A DNA stretch of 64,000 nucleotides from Microbulbifer aggregans. GTDB lineage: Bacteria; Pseudomonadota; Gammaproteobacteria; Pseudomonadales; Cellvibrionaceae. Below, one piece after another: positions 1 through 8,493 of this stretch. Below the pieces are notes generated by a model. It was not told where the DNA came from. It did not search any database and saw only the letters and a list, made by a program, of their open reading frames with translations. Within the stretch, counting starts at the first letter, position 1; each line of letters starts with the position of its first letter. The position numbers and the translations under genes were made by a program. Location of the stretch: assembly GCF_001750105.1 (NCBI RefSeq), contig NZ_CP014143.1, positions 3,689,501-3,753,500 on the forward strand. Direction: 5' to 3'.

Positions 1-1174
1 CCAGCTTGCCATTGCCGGTGATATCGATCACGAAGTTGGCAGTCAGATCGGCGATCACGCGGGATTCCGCATTCATCAGGATGGCGATGCCCACCTTCTG
101 CTTCTCGGAGTAGGCGACGGCAGCACGGAAACCCGCGACCCAGCCACCGTGGTAGATGATGCGGTCATCACCCATGGTGTAGAGCCGCCAGCCGAGACCG
201 TAACCAGCATGGGACAGATGGTCACGCCAGATCCGGTGACGCATATGGCGCTGGGTGGACACACGCTCGGTGGTGATGTCCTGGATCACTTCGGGCGACA
301 GTACCTTCGGGTAGTAACCCATCTGCGCTTTCAGCCACTGCGCCATATCGGAAATACTGGCGTTCACACCGGCAGCCGGCGCGGCGAAGTAGTATTCCCG
401 CTCCACTTTGACGGCTCGCCAGCCACGCCCGGTCTGCACGTGGGGGGCAGCGCGGTTGTCCGACGCCATGAAGCTTTCCCAACCCAGGGAGGCATCGCCC
501 ATCTTCAGCGGTGTAAAGAAGCGCTCCTTCAGCTGGCGCTCATAGCTCACCCCAGTTGCCTTGAGAATGACATCCTCAATCAGGCTGAACAGCACATTCT
601 GGTAGCCGTAACACTTGCCCGGCTTGCAGCGGGGATCGATATTCGCGAACTTGGGCAGGATTTTGCTGAGCGGCTTATCGTCTTCCAGGTAGTTGTCGTA
701 GGCATTGGGAGTCAGGCCCGAGGAATGACTGAGCAGGTGCTCCACCTTCAGCTCGCGCGACAATGAGGGCGTCTTGAAACGGAGATCGGGAACGTAATTG
801 ACAACCCGGTCACGCCAGTCGAATTTCTCCTCGTGGGCGAGCACCGCGGCCATGCTGCCGGCAAAGGTCTTGGACACCGAAGCCAGGCGAAACACGGTGT
901 GCGAGTCCACCTTGCCCTTCTTGCCCCTGACCCGGACCCCGTAGGTATCCATGGCCACCACCTGGTCACCATCGACTATCACGTAGGCGCCGCCCGGAAT
1001 CTCCTTTTCCTTCATCAACTGGCGGAAATAGCGATCGAACTGCTTGGCCTTCGCCTGCACATCCGCCGCCCGTACGGGCGTCCAGACACAGAAAAGCGCC
1101 AGCAAAAGGGTGCAATACCGGGCGCCTCTCTGGCGTCCGCTCGCGATTAGGGTAAGAAAAGTTAAAGTCTTCAT
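1..1174 (-). CDS. Secreted serine hydrolase, beta-lactamase class C / S12 family (3' end cut by window edge)
   Basis: Reading the minus strand from the ATG at 1172-1174 gives an open frame of about 391 codons that runs off the left edge, so the C-terminus is missing. The N-terminus has a hydrophobic stretch (LLLALFCVWTPVRA) that looks like a signal peptide. The penicillin-binding motifs of the S12 family are all visible: SVSK (S-x-x-K nucleophile/base), YGYQN (Y-x-N) and YHGG (the HGG/KTG equivalent). The family contains class C beta-lactamases, D,D-peptidases and esterases. This sequence does not show which, and the flanking genes give no hint. A periplasmic esterase or peptidase is as likely as antibiotic resistance. 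Confidence 0.85.
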   Translation of the reverse strand, partial: MKTLTFLTLIASGRQRGARYCTLLLALFCVWTPVRAADVQAKAKQFDRYFRQLMKEKEIPGGAYVIVDGDQVVAMDTYGVRVRGKKGKVDSHTVFRLASVSKTFAGSMAAVLAHEEKFDWRDRVVNYVPDLRFKTPSLSRELKVEHLLSHSSGLTPNAYDNYLEDDKPLSKILPKFANIDPRCKPGKCYGYQNVLFSLIEDVILKATGVSYERQLKERFFTPLKMGDASLGWESFMASDNRAAPHVQTGRGWRAVKVEREYYFAAPAAGVNASISDMAQWLKAQMGYYPKVLSPEVIQDITTERVSTQRHMRHRIWRDHLSHAGYGLGWRLYTMGDDRIIYHGGWVAGFRAAVAYSEKQKVGIAILMNAESRVIADLTANFVIDITGNGKL

Positions 1175-1348
1175 GCCGTACTTCGCGCCGCCGCGGCAAC
1201 ACACTGTGTTGTACTAAGACTAGCAGGCCGCCGAATAATTCTCCCGCAACCCGCAGCGTCACAGCTGACCATTGTAAGTGCAAAATCACGCCAGCGCACG
1301 GCCGCTGCGCGACCGGACGCCCTGTCGCCGAACGCAAAAGTCAGGCAT

Positions 1349-1372
1349 AAAAAAACCGCCTTGCGGCGGTTT
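1349..1372 (-). terminator. Rho-independent terminator of the peroxiredoxin gene
   Basis: AAACCGCC and GGCGGTTT pair around a TTGC loop. On the minus strand the stem is followed by seven T residues, 60 bp after the peroxiredoxin stop codon. Confidence 0.85.
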
Positions 1373-1432
1373 CTGCTGATTGCGGGGGACTAAGCCCCCC
1401 GCCACCGTTGCGACCAGGCAGTCGCAGACAGC

Positions 1433-2035
1433 TTACAGCTTCTCGGAGTGCTCGCTCAGGTAAGCAGCAACGCCTTCCGGGGAAGCGTTCATGCCCTTGT
1501 CACCTTCCTGCCAGCCAGCCGGGCAAACTTCGCCGTGCTCCTGGTGGAACGCCAGCGCGTCAACCATGCGCAGCATCTCGTCAACGTTACGGCCCAGCGG
1601 CAGGTCGTTAACAACCTGGTGACGTACAACGCCTTCTTCGTCGATGAGGAAGGAACCACGGAAAGCAACACCACCCTCGGACTCTACGTCGTAGGCCTGG
1701 CAGATTTCGTGCTTCACGTCGGCAACCAGAGAGTACTTAACCGGACCGATGCCGCCCTCGTTCACCGGGGTGTTACGCCAGGCGTTGTGAGAGAACTGGG
1801 AGTCGATGGATACACCGATCACCTCAACGCCACGCTTCTTGAACTCTTCAAAACGGTGGTCAAAAGCGATCAGCTCGGACGGGCACACAAAGGTGAAGTC
1901 CAGCGGGTAGAAGAAAATAACCGCTTTCTTGCCTTTGATGGCTTCTTTCAGGTTGAAGTTTTCAACGATCTCGCCGTTGCCCAGTACCGCTGCAGCGGTG
2001 AAGTCCGGAGCCGGCTTACCTACCAGAACTGCCAT
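1433..2035 (-). CDS. Typical 2-Cys peroxiredoxin (AhpC/Prx1 group)
   Basis: Thiol peroxidase of 200 aa that reduces hydrogen peroxide and organic hydroperoxides in the cytoplasm. The peroxidatic cysteine C51 lies in FTFVCPSE and the resolving cysteine C171 in EVCPAGW, the arrangement of the typical 2-Cys class. The frame extends to 2068, but the ATG at 2035 has a strong GAGGAGG ribosome site 5-6 bases upstream and gives the usual N-terminus MAVLVGKPAPDF. It stands alone, with a terminator behind it. No dedicated AhpF-type reductase is adjacent, so thioredoxin or glutaredoxin is the likely electron donor. Confidence 0.95.
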   Translation of the reverse strand: MAVLVGKPAPDFTAAAVLGNGEIVENFNLKEAIKGKKAVIFFYPLDFTFVCPSELIAFDHRFEEFKKRGVEVIGVSIDSQFSHNAWRNTPVNEGGIGPVKYSLVADVKHEICQAYDVESEGGVAFRGSFLIDEEGVVRHQVVNDLPLGRNVDEMLRMVDALAFHQEHGEVCPAGWQEGDKGMNASPEGVAAYLSEHSEKL

Positions 2036-2077
2036 GAGAACCTCCTCGTTCCAATGATGGTTAGTCAAACAGATGCC

Positions 2078-2106
2078 ATAGCGATCAATTTATATACAAT
2101 CGCTAT
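2078..2106. promoter_or_regulatory. Inverted repeat upstream of peroxiredoxin (possible operator)
   Basis: ATAGCGAT and ATCGCTAT are perfect inverted repeats separated by 13 AT-rich bases, 43 bp upstream of the peroxiredoxin start. The spacing does not fit the OxyR consensus (ATAG-N7-CTAT twice), although one ATAG-N7-CTAT unit does occur nearby at 2124-2138. The binding protein is unknown. Confidence 0.4.
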
Positions 2107-2375
2107 GAACAAAATCAGGTGCAATAGTGGTCCGCTATGATACACACGCGGTCTGGCGAGTCCCATTAAATTTTTATATCGGACTTATAGCGCCGGATCA
2201 TCGTTATCTGCCAGCGCTTGCCGCCCTATTTAACACAATTCTTCCCGGGTGGCCGCCTCGGCAGCCCGGCCCCGATTCCTCAGTGCCTTTCCACCCCATC
2301 GCAAACCACAGCATTCGTGACCTGCAGGTCGATATTTGCCCGCCTAGACTGAAAAATATACGCACTGAATCTTGT

Positions 2376-2394
2376 TGACAATCATTCTCAATTT
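2376..2394. promoter_or_regulatory. Fur-like box upstream of bfd
   Basis: GACAATCATTCTC matches 11 of 13 bases of the second half of the classical Fur consensus (GATAATCATTATC). It lies about 60 bp upstream of bfd. The 11-mer CAATCATTCTC recurs upstream of bacterioferritin. Confidence 0.7.
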
Positions 2395-2450
2395 CAATAC
2401 GATCTATACAAGTCATTTATCAGGCAATTCAGCGCCAAGGTTTAGAAGAG

Positions 2451-2663
2451 ATGTACGTCTGTATCTGTAAAGGCATTACCGACCGCCAGATCAAGGAAGC
2501 TGTCTACGACGGCACTACCTCAGTACGTGCCCTGCGCCGTCAGCTGGGTGTCTCCTCTCAGTGTGGTCGCTGTGCCGAGCTGACTCAGGAAATCATCGAC
2601 GAGACCATGGGTGCCGGCGTCATGACCGCAGCCAACAACGGCCTCTTCTATTCCGCGTCCTGA
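2451..2663 (+). CDS. bfd: Bacterioferritin-associated ferredoxin
   Basis: A 70-aa [2Fe-2S] protein that in Pseudomonas docks on bacterioferritin and passes electrons to its haem, so that stored ferric iron is released. The four cluster ligands C4, C6, C38 and C41 are present in the BFD spacing (C-x-C and C-x-x-C), and the length is normal for the family. The start is preceded by AGAAGAG. A Fur-like box in the promoter suggests induction under iron limitation. Bacterioferritin itself lies 1.8 kb downstream on the same strand, separated by a DUF2254 gene, so the two are probably not co-transcribed. Confidence 0.95.
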   Translation: MYVCICKGITDRQIKEAVYDGTTSVRALRRQLGVSSQCGRCAELTQEIIDETMGAGVMTAANNGLFYSAS

Positions 2664-2849
2664 TTCCGCACCCGGTGCCGGGCTCCCCGGCGCCAAGCCT
2701 CTACCGCCAGCCCAACACTTCCTTCATCTTCCCGACGCCGCCGGCACGCAAAGCCCCCCGCCCTGACCTATCTTTAAGCCCTGAACTGTCCGCTGCTGCG
2801 GGCCACTGTGACGCGGACAGCCGCGGATCGGTAACTTTCGAGGGCGCTC

Positions 2850-4175
2850 ATGCATCAAAAGCTAATCCTTATCGGCGAGCGTTTGCGCAGCAGCTTCTGG
2901 ATGATTCCAGCCCTGATGATGGCGCTTGCCATGGGACTGGCACAGCTGATGTTGTTTCTCGACGAGGTCACGACACTCAGTACCCTGCCGGGCCTCAGCT
3001 GGATGGGCCTCAAAGACCCGGACAGCGCCCGTTCCCTGCTAACCACTATCGCCGCCTCCACCATTACCGTGGCGGGTACAGTGTTTTCCATCACAATGGT
3101 GGCACTGAGCCTCGCCTCCAACCAGTTCGGCCCTCGGCTGGTACGCAACTTCATGCGCGACCGCGGTACCCAGATCGCCCTCGGCATATTTCTGGCCACT
3201 TTTATCTATGCATTGATGGTGCTGCGCGGTATCAACGCCGTGGATGACCCGGCGGCGAGTCACGATCTTTCCGTACATACCGCCGTGGTGTTATCGGTGC
3301 TCAGCATCGCCTTCCTGGTCTACTTCATTCACAACGTCGCGCTTTCCATCCAGGTGGACAATGTCACTTTCCATATCAACAGGGAGTTCAGTGCAGCCAT
3401 CGATCAGCACTATCCCAGCGAACGCAAATACGACAAACGCGTGCAGTGCTTTCCGCCGGAGCAGCTGAATCTGGGCGAAAACTATCTCAGTATCTTTGCA
3501 CAGGAGAGCGGCTACCTGCTCGCGATCGACAAGCCCGCACTGGTGGCCTGGGCCGAGAAGCACAATTGCTGTATTCGCCTGGACTGGCACCCCGGCAGCT
3601 TCATCAATCACTGGTCCCGGGTCGCGCGCATTTATGAGCCGCCGCGGCAGCTCGACAGCGAGAAAATTACCGACACCATCAACGCTGCCATGAGTGTGGG
3701 TGCCCTACCCACGGCCGAACAGGATGTGGTGTTTTCCATCCACCAACTGGCGCAGATTGCTGTACGCGCACTCTCGCCCGGTATCAACGACCCGTTTACC
3801 GCCTACTCCTGTATCGACCGGCTCATCGATGGCATCGGCAAGGTGTTGCAGCGGCCGGAACTGCCCAACTGCTTCCACGATGAAAAGGGAGAGCTGCGCC
3901 TGGTCACCACTGTGCTCGACTTTGCCGATCTGCTCGATGCCGCCTTCGATGAGATCCGCGAGTATGGCCGCGAGAGCGGCGTCGTCATGCGCCACCTGTT
4001 GAACGCACTACGGGATCTGGCCGAAATCTGCACACGCAAAAACGACATCCGCGCTTTCAATGCCTATCTCGACCGACTGCAAGAGGACGTGGCAATCTGC
4101 GTCGAGGACAAATTCGATCGCACCGCCGCAGAAGAGAAAATCACGGCGATCCGTCACCTTCTCTCCCGCCATTAG
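2850..4175 (+). CDS. DUF2254 family membrane protein
   Basis: A 441-aa predicted inner-membrane protein. About four hydrophobic segments fill the first ~165 residues (WMIPALMMALAMGL, a second near 75-95, one near 110-125 and one near 145-165). A soluble C-terminal part follows with the conserved DUF2254 pattern PGINDPFTAYSCID. The function of the family is not established. The start is supported by CGAGG seven bases upstream. It is inserted between bfd and bfr on the same strand, but nothing in the sequence ties it to iron. Confidence 0.85.
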   Translation: MHQKLILIGERLRSSFWMIPALMMALAMGLAQLMLFLDEVTTLSTLPGLSWMGLKDPDSARSLLTTIAASTITVAGTVFSITMVALSLASNQFGPRLVRNFMRDRGTQIALGIFLATFIYALMVLRGINAVDDPAASHDLSVHTAVVLSVLSIAFLVYFIHNVALSIQVDNVTFHINREFSAAIDQHYPSERKYDKRVQCFPPEQLNLGENYLSIFAQESGYLLAIDKPALVAWAEKHNCCIRLDWHPGSFINHWSRVARIYEPPRQLDSEKITDTINAAMSVGALPTAEQDVVFSIHQLAQIAVRALSPGINDPFTAYSCIDRLIDGIGKVLQRPELPNCFHDEKGELRLVTTVLDFADLLDAAFDEIREYGRESGVVMRHLLNALRDLAEICTRKNDIRAFNAYLDRLQEDVAICVEDKFDRTAAEEKITAIRHLLSRH

Positions 4176-4230
4176 GGCCTTCACCATTTCCTCACCTCTC
4201 GGCACACCGGACTTCGGAACCAATCTAAAC

Positions 4231-4249
4231 GGCAATCATTCTCGTTGTT
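4231..4249. promoter_or_regulatory. Fur-like box upstream of bacterioferritin
   Basis: GGCAATCATTCTC matches 10 of 13 bases of the Fur half-consensus and shares the 11-mer CAATCATTCTC with the bfd box. It lies about 220 bp before the bfr start, leaving a long leader. Confidence 0.5.
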
Positions 4250-4466
4250 TTTAACGGCAAAATTCCCGTAAAAAACTGCGATTTCATCGCGAAATTTCAA
4301 CGGCCATCGGAACTTGACTTGCCCTGATCTCCACCGCAAACTCGACCGTCATAGCGACTCGGGCCCTATTATTTCAGGAGCAGTTGAGCGCAACTCAAAA
4401 ACAGAAGCAAAGAACAATTCCGGAGTAACCACCGCAGGTTCTCCCGGGGCCAAAGGAGCAACGGCT

Positions 4467-4946
4467 ATGAAAGGCGATCCCAAAGTCATCGAACACCTGA
4501 ATAAAGCGCTTGGCAACGAGCTGGTGGCCATCAACCAGTATTTCCTGCACTCGCGCATGTTCAAGGACTGGGGCCTGAAGGAGCTCGCGGACAAGGAATA
4601 CGAAGAATCCATCGATGAGATGAAGCACGCCGACTGGCTGATCGAACGTATTCTTTTCCTGGAAGGCATCCCCAACCTGCAGCACCTGGGCAAGCTCTAC
4701 ATCGGTGAGAACACCCAGGAAATGCTCGAGTGTGACCTGAAGCTGGAAACCAGAGCCATTCCCGACCTGCGCGATGGCATCGCTTACTGCGAATCCATCC
4801 GCGACTACGGCAGCCGTGACCTGCTGGAAAAAATCCTCGAATCCGAGGAGGAGCACGTGGACTGGCTGGAAACCCAGCTGAGCCTGATCGACAAGGTCGG
4901 CCTGCAGAACTACCAGCAGACACAGATGGAAAAGGCCTCCGGCTGA
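4467..4946 (+). CDS. bfr: Bacterioferritin
   Basis: A 159-aa haem-containing ferritin subunit that oxidises Fe(II) and stores iron in a 24-subunit shell. All ferroxidase ligands are at the canonical positions: E18, E51, H54, E94, E127 and H130. M52 is the haem ligand. The frame stays open back to 4314, but the ATG at 4467 (after AAAGGAG) gives the normal family length and numbering. bfd lies upstream and a bidirectional terminator follows. Confidence 0.97.
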   Translation: MKGDPKVIEHLNKALGNELVAINQYFLHSRMFKDWGLKELADKEYEESIDEMKHADWLIERILFLEGIPNLQHLGKLYIGENTQEMLECDLKLETRAIPDLRDGIAYCESIRDYGSRDLLEKILESEEEHVDWLETQLSLIDKVGLQNYQQTQMEKASG

Positions 4947-4997
4947 TAGCGCTTTTCCACAATGCCGGAGCCGCCGAATACAGCGGATTCCGGCCAC

Positions 4998-5029
4998 AAA
5001 AAAAACCGCGGCAAGACCGCGGTTTTTTT
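4998..5029. terminator. Bidirectional terminator between bfr and grxD
   Basis: ACCGCGG and CCGCGGT pair around CAAGA, with an A-tract on one side and a T-tract on the other. It can serve both convergent genes. Confidence 0.85.
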
Positions 5030-5053
5030 CGTTCCGGGATTCGACGCCTTACG

Positions 5054-5389
5054 TTACTCGGCGTCGCCCTCGCTCTCGGCAGCAGCCTCGTCTACAAGGG
5101 TCTTCAGCTCGCCGTTCTCGTACATCTCCATAATGATGTCACAGCCACCGACCAGCTCACCTTTTACCCACAGCTGAGGGAAAGTCGGCCAGTTGGCGTA
5201 TTTGGGCAGCTCGCTGCGGATATCCGGGTTGGACAGCACATCCACGTAGGCGAAGCGCTTGCCGCAGGCCATCAATGCCTGGGAGGCGCGCATGGAAAAG
5301 CCGCACTGGGGCGCGTTGGGACTGCCCTTCATATAAAGCAGGATGGCGTTATCGGCGATCTGCTGCTTGATGTTTTCCAGTGTATCCAT
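5054..5389 (-). CDS. grxD: Monothiol glutaredoxin, GrxD type
   Basis: A 111-aa monothiol glutaredoxin that binds a glutathione-ligated [2Fe-2S] cluster and takes part in iron-sulfur cluster delivery. The CGFS active site has its cysteine at residue 29. The glutathione-binding segments WPTFPQLWVKGELVGG and CDI follow in the usual order. The acidic tail (EAAAESEGDAE) is common in the family. It is transcribed toward bfr, and its position beside the bacterioferritin genes agrees with a role in iron handling. Confidence 0.95.
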   Translation of the reverse strand: MDTLENIKQQIADNAILLYMKGSPNAPQCGFSMRASQALMACGKRFAYVDVLSNPDIRSELPKYANWPTFPQLWVKGELVGGCDIIMEMYENGELKTLVDEAAAESEGDAE

Positions 5390-5656
5390 AGGGAAGACTA
5401 ACCTCGGGTAATGGGTCCGTTTGATCTGTTGGGCGCGGCACCGGCGCTGGGCAGTCGCGCGCAGGCCGGCATTGTACCCTAGTGTGCAACGAGGTACGAA
5501 AGCTGGCTTTTTTCCACCGGCGACCGCTGGCCCGACTACGACCTTGTGCTAGTATTGCCGGCTTTCCCGGGGAAACTGCTGGTCACCAGCACAAATTCCG
5601 CACTTTCTGCGGATCCGGCGATTCAGGCCCGTTCTTATAGATAGAGGAGACGTACC

Positions 5657-6841
<1,185 letters not shown>

Positions 6842-6857
6842 ATCAAGGGGAAACACC

Positions 6858-7772
6858 ATGGCCATAAGACATTTTCTCAGCCTGATGGACCTGTCCAGAG
6901 AGGAAATCAACAGCGTCATTGAGCGCGCCATCGAACTCAAGGCGCTGCGCAATCAGGGGATTGCCACCGAGCCCTTCCGCGACAAGGTGCTGGGCATGAT
7001 CTTCGAGAAGTCCTCCACCCGTACCCGGGTTTCCTTCGAAGCCGGCATGGCGCAGATGGGCGGCAGCGCGCTGTTCCTCTCCCCCCGCGATACCCAGCTG
7101 GGCCGCGGTGAACCCATCGAGGACAGCGCCCGGGTGATCTCCCGCATGGTCGACATGGTGATGATCCGTACCTTCGGCCACAACGTGCTGGAGCGCTTCG
7201 CTGCCTACTCAAAGGTACCGGTGATCAACGCCCTATCCGACAGCTTCCACCCCTGCCAGCTGCTGGCGGACATCCAGACCTACGTGGAGCATCGCGGCAG
7301 TCCCACCGGCAAGGTGGTGGCCTGGGTGGGCGACGGCAACAACATGTGCAACTCCTACATCAACGCCGCCCGCCAGTGCGACTTTGAACTGCGCATCGCC
7401 TGCCCCGAGGGCTACGAACCGGACGAGGCCGTCCTCGCCGCCGCCGGTGACCGGGTCACCATCGTGCGCAAGCCGGTGGATGCCGTACGCGGCGCTGACT
7501 GGGTGGCGACCGATGTCTGGGCCTCCATGGGCCAGGAGACAGAACAGGCGGTGCGCCTGAAGGCCTTCGAAGGCTTCCTGGTGGACCACGAGTTGATGAG
7601 CCACGCCAATGAACGCGCCGTCTTCATGCACTGCCTGCCCGCCCACCGCGGTGAAGAAGTGAGCGGCGAGCTACTGGAGGACGAAAGTATCTCTGTGGTG
7701 TGGGATGAGGCGGAAAACCGCCTGCACGCGCAGAAGGCGCTGATGGAGTTTCTGCAGGAAAACAGCCGCTGA
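6858..7772 (+). CDS. argF: Ornithine carbamoyltransferase
   Basis: A 304-aa enzyme that makes citrulline from ornithine and carbamoyl phosphate. The carbamoyl-phosphate loop SSTRTR, the HPCQLLAD segment and the ornithine-binding [11 protein letters not shown] are all intact. The start chosen is the ATG at 6858 after AAGGGGAAA. An upstream frame extension overlaps the argD stop and lacks family similarity. A strong terminator 22 bp after the stop ends the argD-argF unit. Confidence 0.95.
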   Translation: MAIRHFLSLMDLSREEINSVIERAIELKALRNQGIATEPFRDKVLGMIFEKSSTRTRVSFEAGMAQMGGSALFLSPRDTQLGRGEPIEDSARVISRMVDMVMIRTFGHNVLERFAAYSKVPVINALSDSFHPCQLLADIQTYVEHRGSPTGKVVAWVGDGNNMCNSYINAARQCDFELRIACPEGYEPDEAVLAAAGDRVTIVRKPVDAVRGADWVATDVWASMGQETEQAVRLKAFEGFLVDHELMSHANERAVFMHCLPAHRGEEVSGELLEDESISVVWDEAENRLHAQKALMEFLQENSR

Positions 7773-7793
7773 TTTTTTGACCAGACCGATGGA

Positions 7794-7830
7794 ATGCGCG
7801 CCGCTCAAAAAACGAGCAGCGCGCATTTTT
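7794..7830 (+). terminator. Terminator of argDF
   Basis: ATGCGCGC with CGCTC pairs with GAGC and GCGCGCAT around an A-rich loop, followed by six T residues. Confidence 0.85.
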
Positions 7831-7912
7831 TATTGGTCCTTTGGCGCCATTTTATCGCCCCTCTGCACAAAGACTGTACAGTGCAAAATTGTTATTGCTC
7901 TGGTTAATTTAA

Positions 7913-7954
7913 GGGGCCTCGATTATTAAAAAAAATTCTTAGAATCTCGGCCCC
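7913..7954 (+). other. Long hairpin in nrdA upstream region
   Basis: GGGGCC at 7913-7918 pairs with GGCCCC at 7949-7954. The stem continues through CGATT/AATCtCG with a small bulge, around an A-rich loop. It has no T-tract directly behind it, so it is not a standard terminator. Confidence 0.5.
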
Positions 7955-8045
7955 CTGTGGATGGGCTGTACAGGGTTTAACCACCCCCAGTAATGGCGGG
8001 CGCTGGCGCCCGAGTAACTACTGACGTTCACCAAATCCCCACAAG

Positions 8046-8054
8046 TTATCCACA
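8046..8054 (+). promoter_or_regulatory. DnaA box upstream of nrdA
   Basis: TTATCCACA is a perfect consensus DnaA box. DnaA is known to regulate nrdAB in Escherichia coli. A weaker partial match, TGTGGATGG, lies on the other strand at 7956-7964. Confidence 0.6.
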
Positions 8055-8093
8055 AAAAACCACAGACTTATCCGCCTTGAATTAGACCCCTCA

Positions 8094-8109
8094 CCGCATT
8101 ATCTTGTTG
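8094..8109. promoter_or_regulatory. Distal NrdR-type box (degenerate)
   Basis: The core CATTATCTTG at 8097-8106 matches 8 of 10 positions of the NrdR core CWATATATWG. It is exactly 32 bp from the proximal box, the three-turn spacing typical of paired NrdR boxes. The match on its own is weak. Confidence 0.5.
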
Positions 8110-8125
8110 CCCAGTCGAGCAGCTA

Positions 8126-8141
8126 CCCCAATATATTGGGG
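8126..8141. promoter_or_regulatory. Proximal NrdR box
   Basis: ACCCCAATATATTGGGGT (8125-8142) is a perfect 18-bp palindrome whose core CAATATATTG matches the NrdR consensus at every position. NrdR represses ribonucleotide reductase operons when dATP is high. Confidence 0.8.
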
Positions 8142-8493
8142 TGAGAGCCGGATACCGCCCCAACGCAGGTGGCACGCAATCCAGCTCCGGCGCACTGCAA
8201 CGTCTCGGGTTTTTACCCGGCAGTGGACGCCAACATTCAGACGCAGCTTATCCAAGCGATTTCAGAGGTAAACAGGCGGAAAGGATTGTCCGCCGCAGGC
8301 ACAGGCCGGTAGACCTTCGGGGGGAAATCCGGCCATCAAGCGGCCTGTAATACCAGTGGCATCCGGCACCACCGCGGTACCACTGCAAAACGACGGACCC
8401 GTGCCGCAATCACAAGGCCGCCGTTCGGGGGCGCTGTCCTACGGGGCAGCAGCGGAACAAAAAACAGTACAACTCTTTCTTGCGGAGATCTTC

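Larger units (their letters stand above)
2036..2450. other. 415-bp divergent intergenic region between peroxiredoxin and bfd
   Basis: No gene is visible here. It contains an 8-bp inverted repeat ahead of the peroxiredoxin gene (2078-2106), an ATAG-N7-CTAT element (2124-2138) and a Fur-like box ahead of bfd (2376-2394). Reading frames across it give no recognisable protein. Confidence 0.7.
7831..8493. other. 660-bp nrdA upstream region
   Basis: No gene is evident. From left to right it holds two copies of the palindrome CTGTACAG (7874-7881 and 7966-7973), a long hairpin closed by GGGGCC/GGCCCC (7913-7954), a DnaA box (8046-8054), two NrdR-type boxes (8094-8109 and 8126-8141) and a small hairpin with a CGGGT/ACCCG stem near 8210. 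The open frame from GTG 8356 in the nrdA frame is judged to be untranslated leader, because nrdA has a better start at 8494. Confidence 0.7.

Noticed and set aside
2078..2138. Full OxyR site before the peroxiredoxin gene
   Set aside because: Only one ATAG-N7-CTAT unit is present; the other arms are 21 bases apart and do not fit the four-element spacing.
7874..7973. LexA (SOS) boxes at the CTGTACAG palindromes
   Set aside because: The LexA consensus needs CTGT and ACAG separated by eight bases; here they are contiguous.
8356..8493. N-terminal extension of NrdA from GTG 8356
   Set aside because: The 46 extra residues have no family similarity, and ATG 8494 has a better ribosome site.
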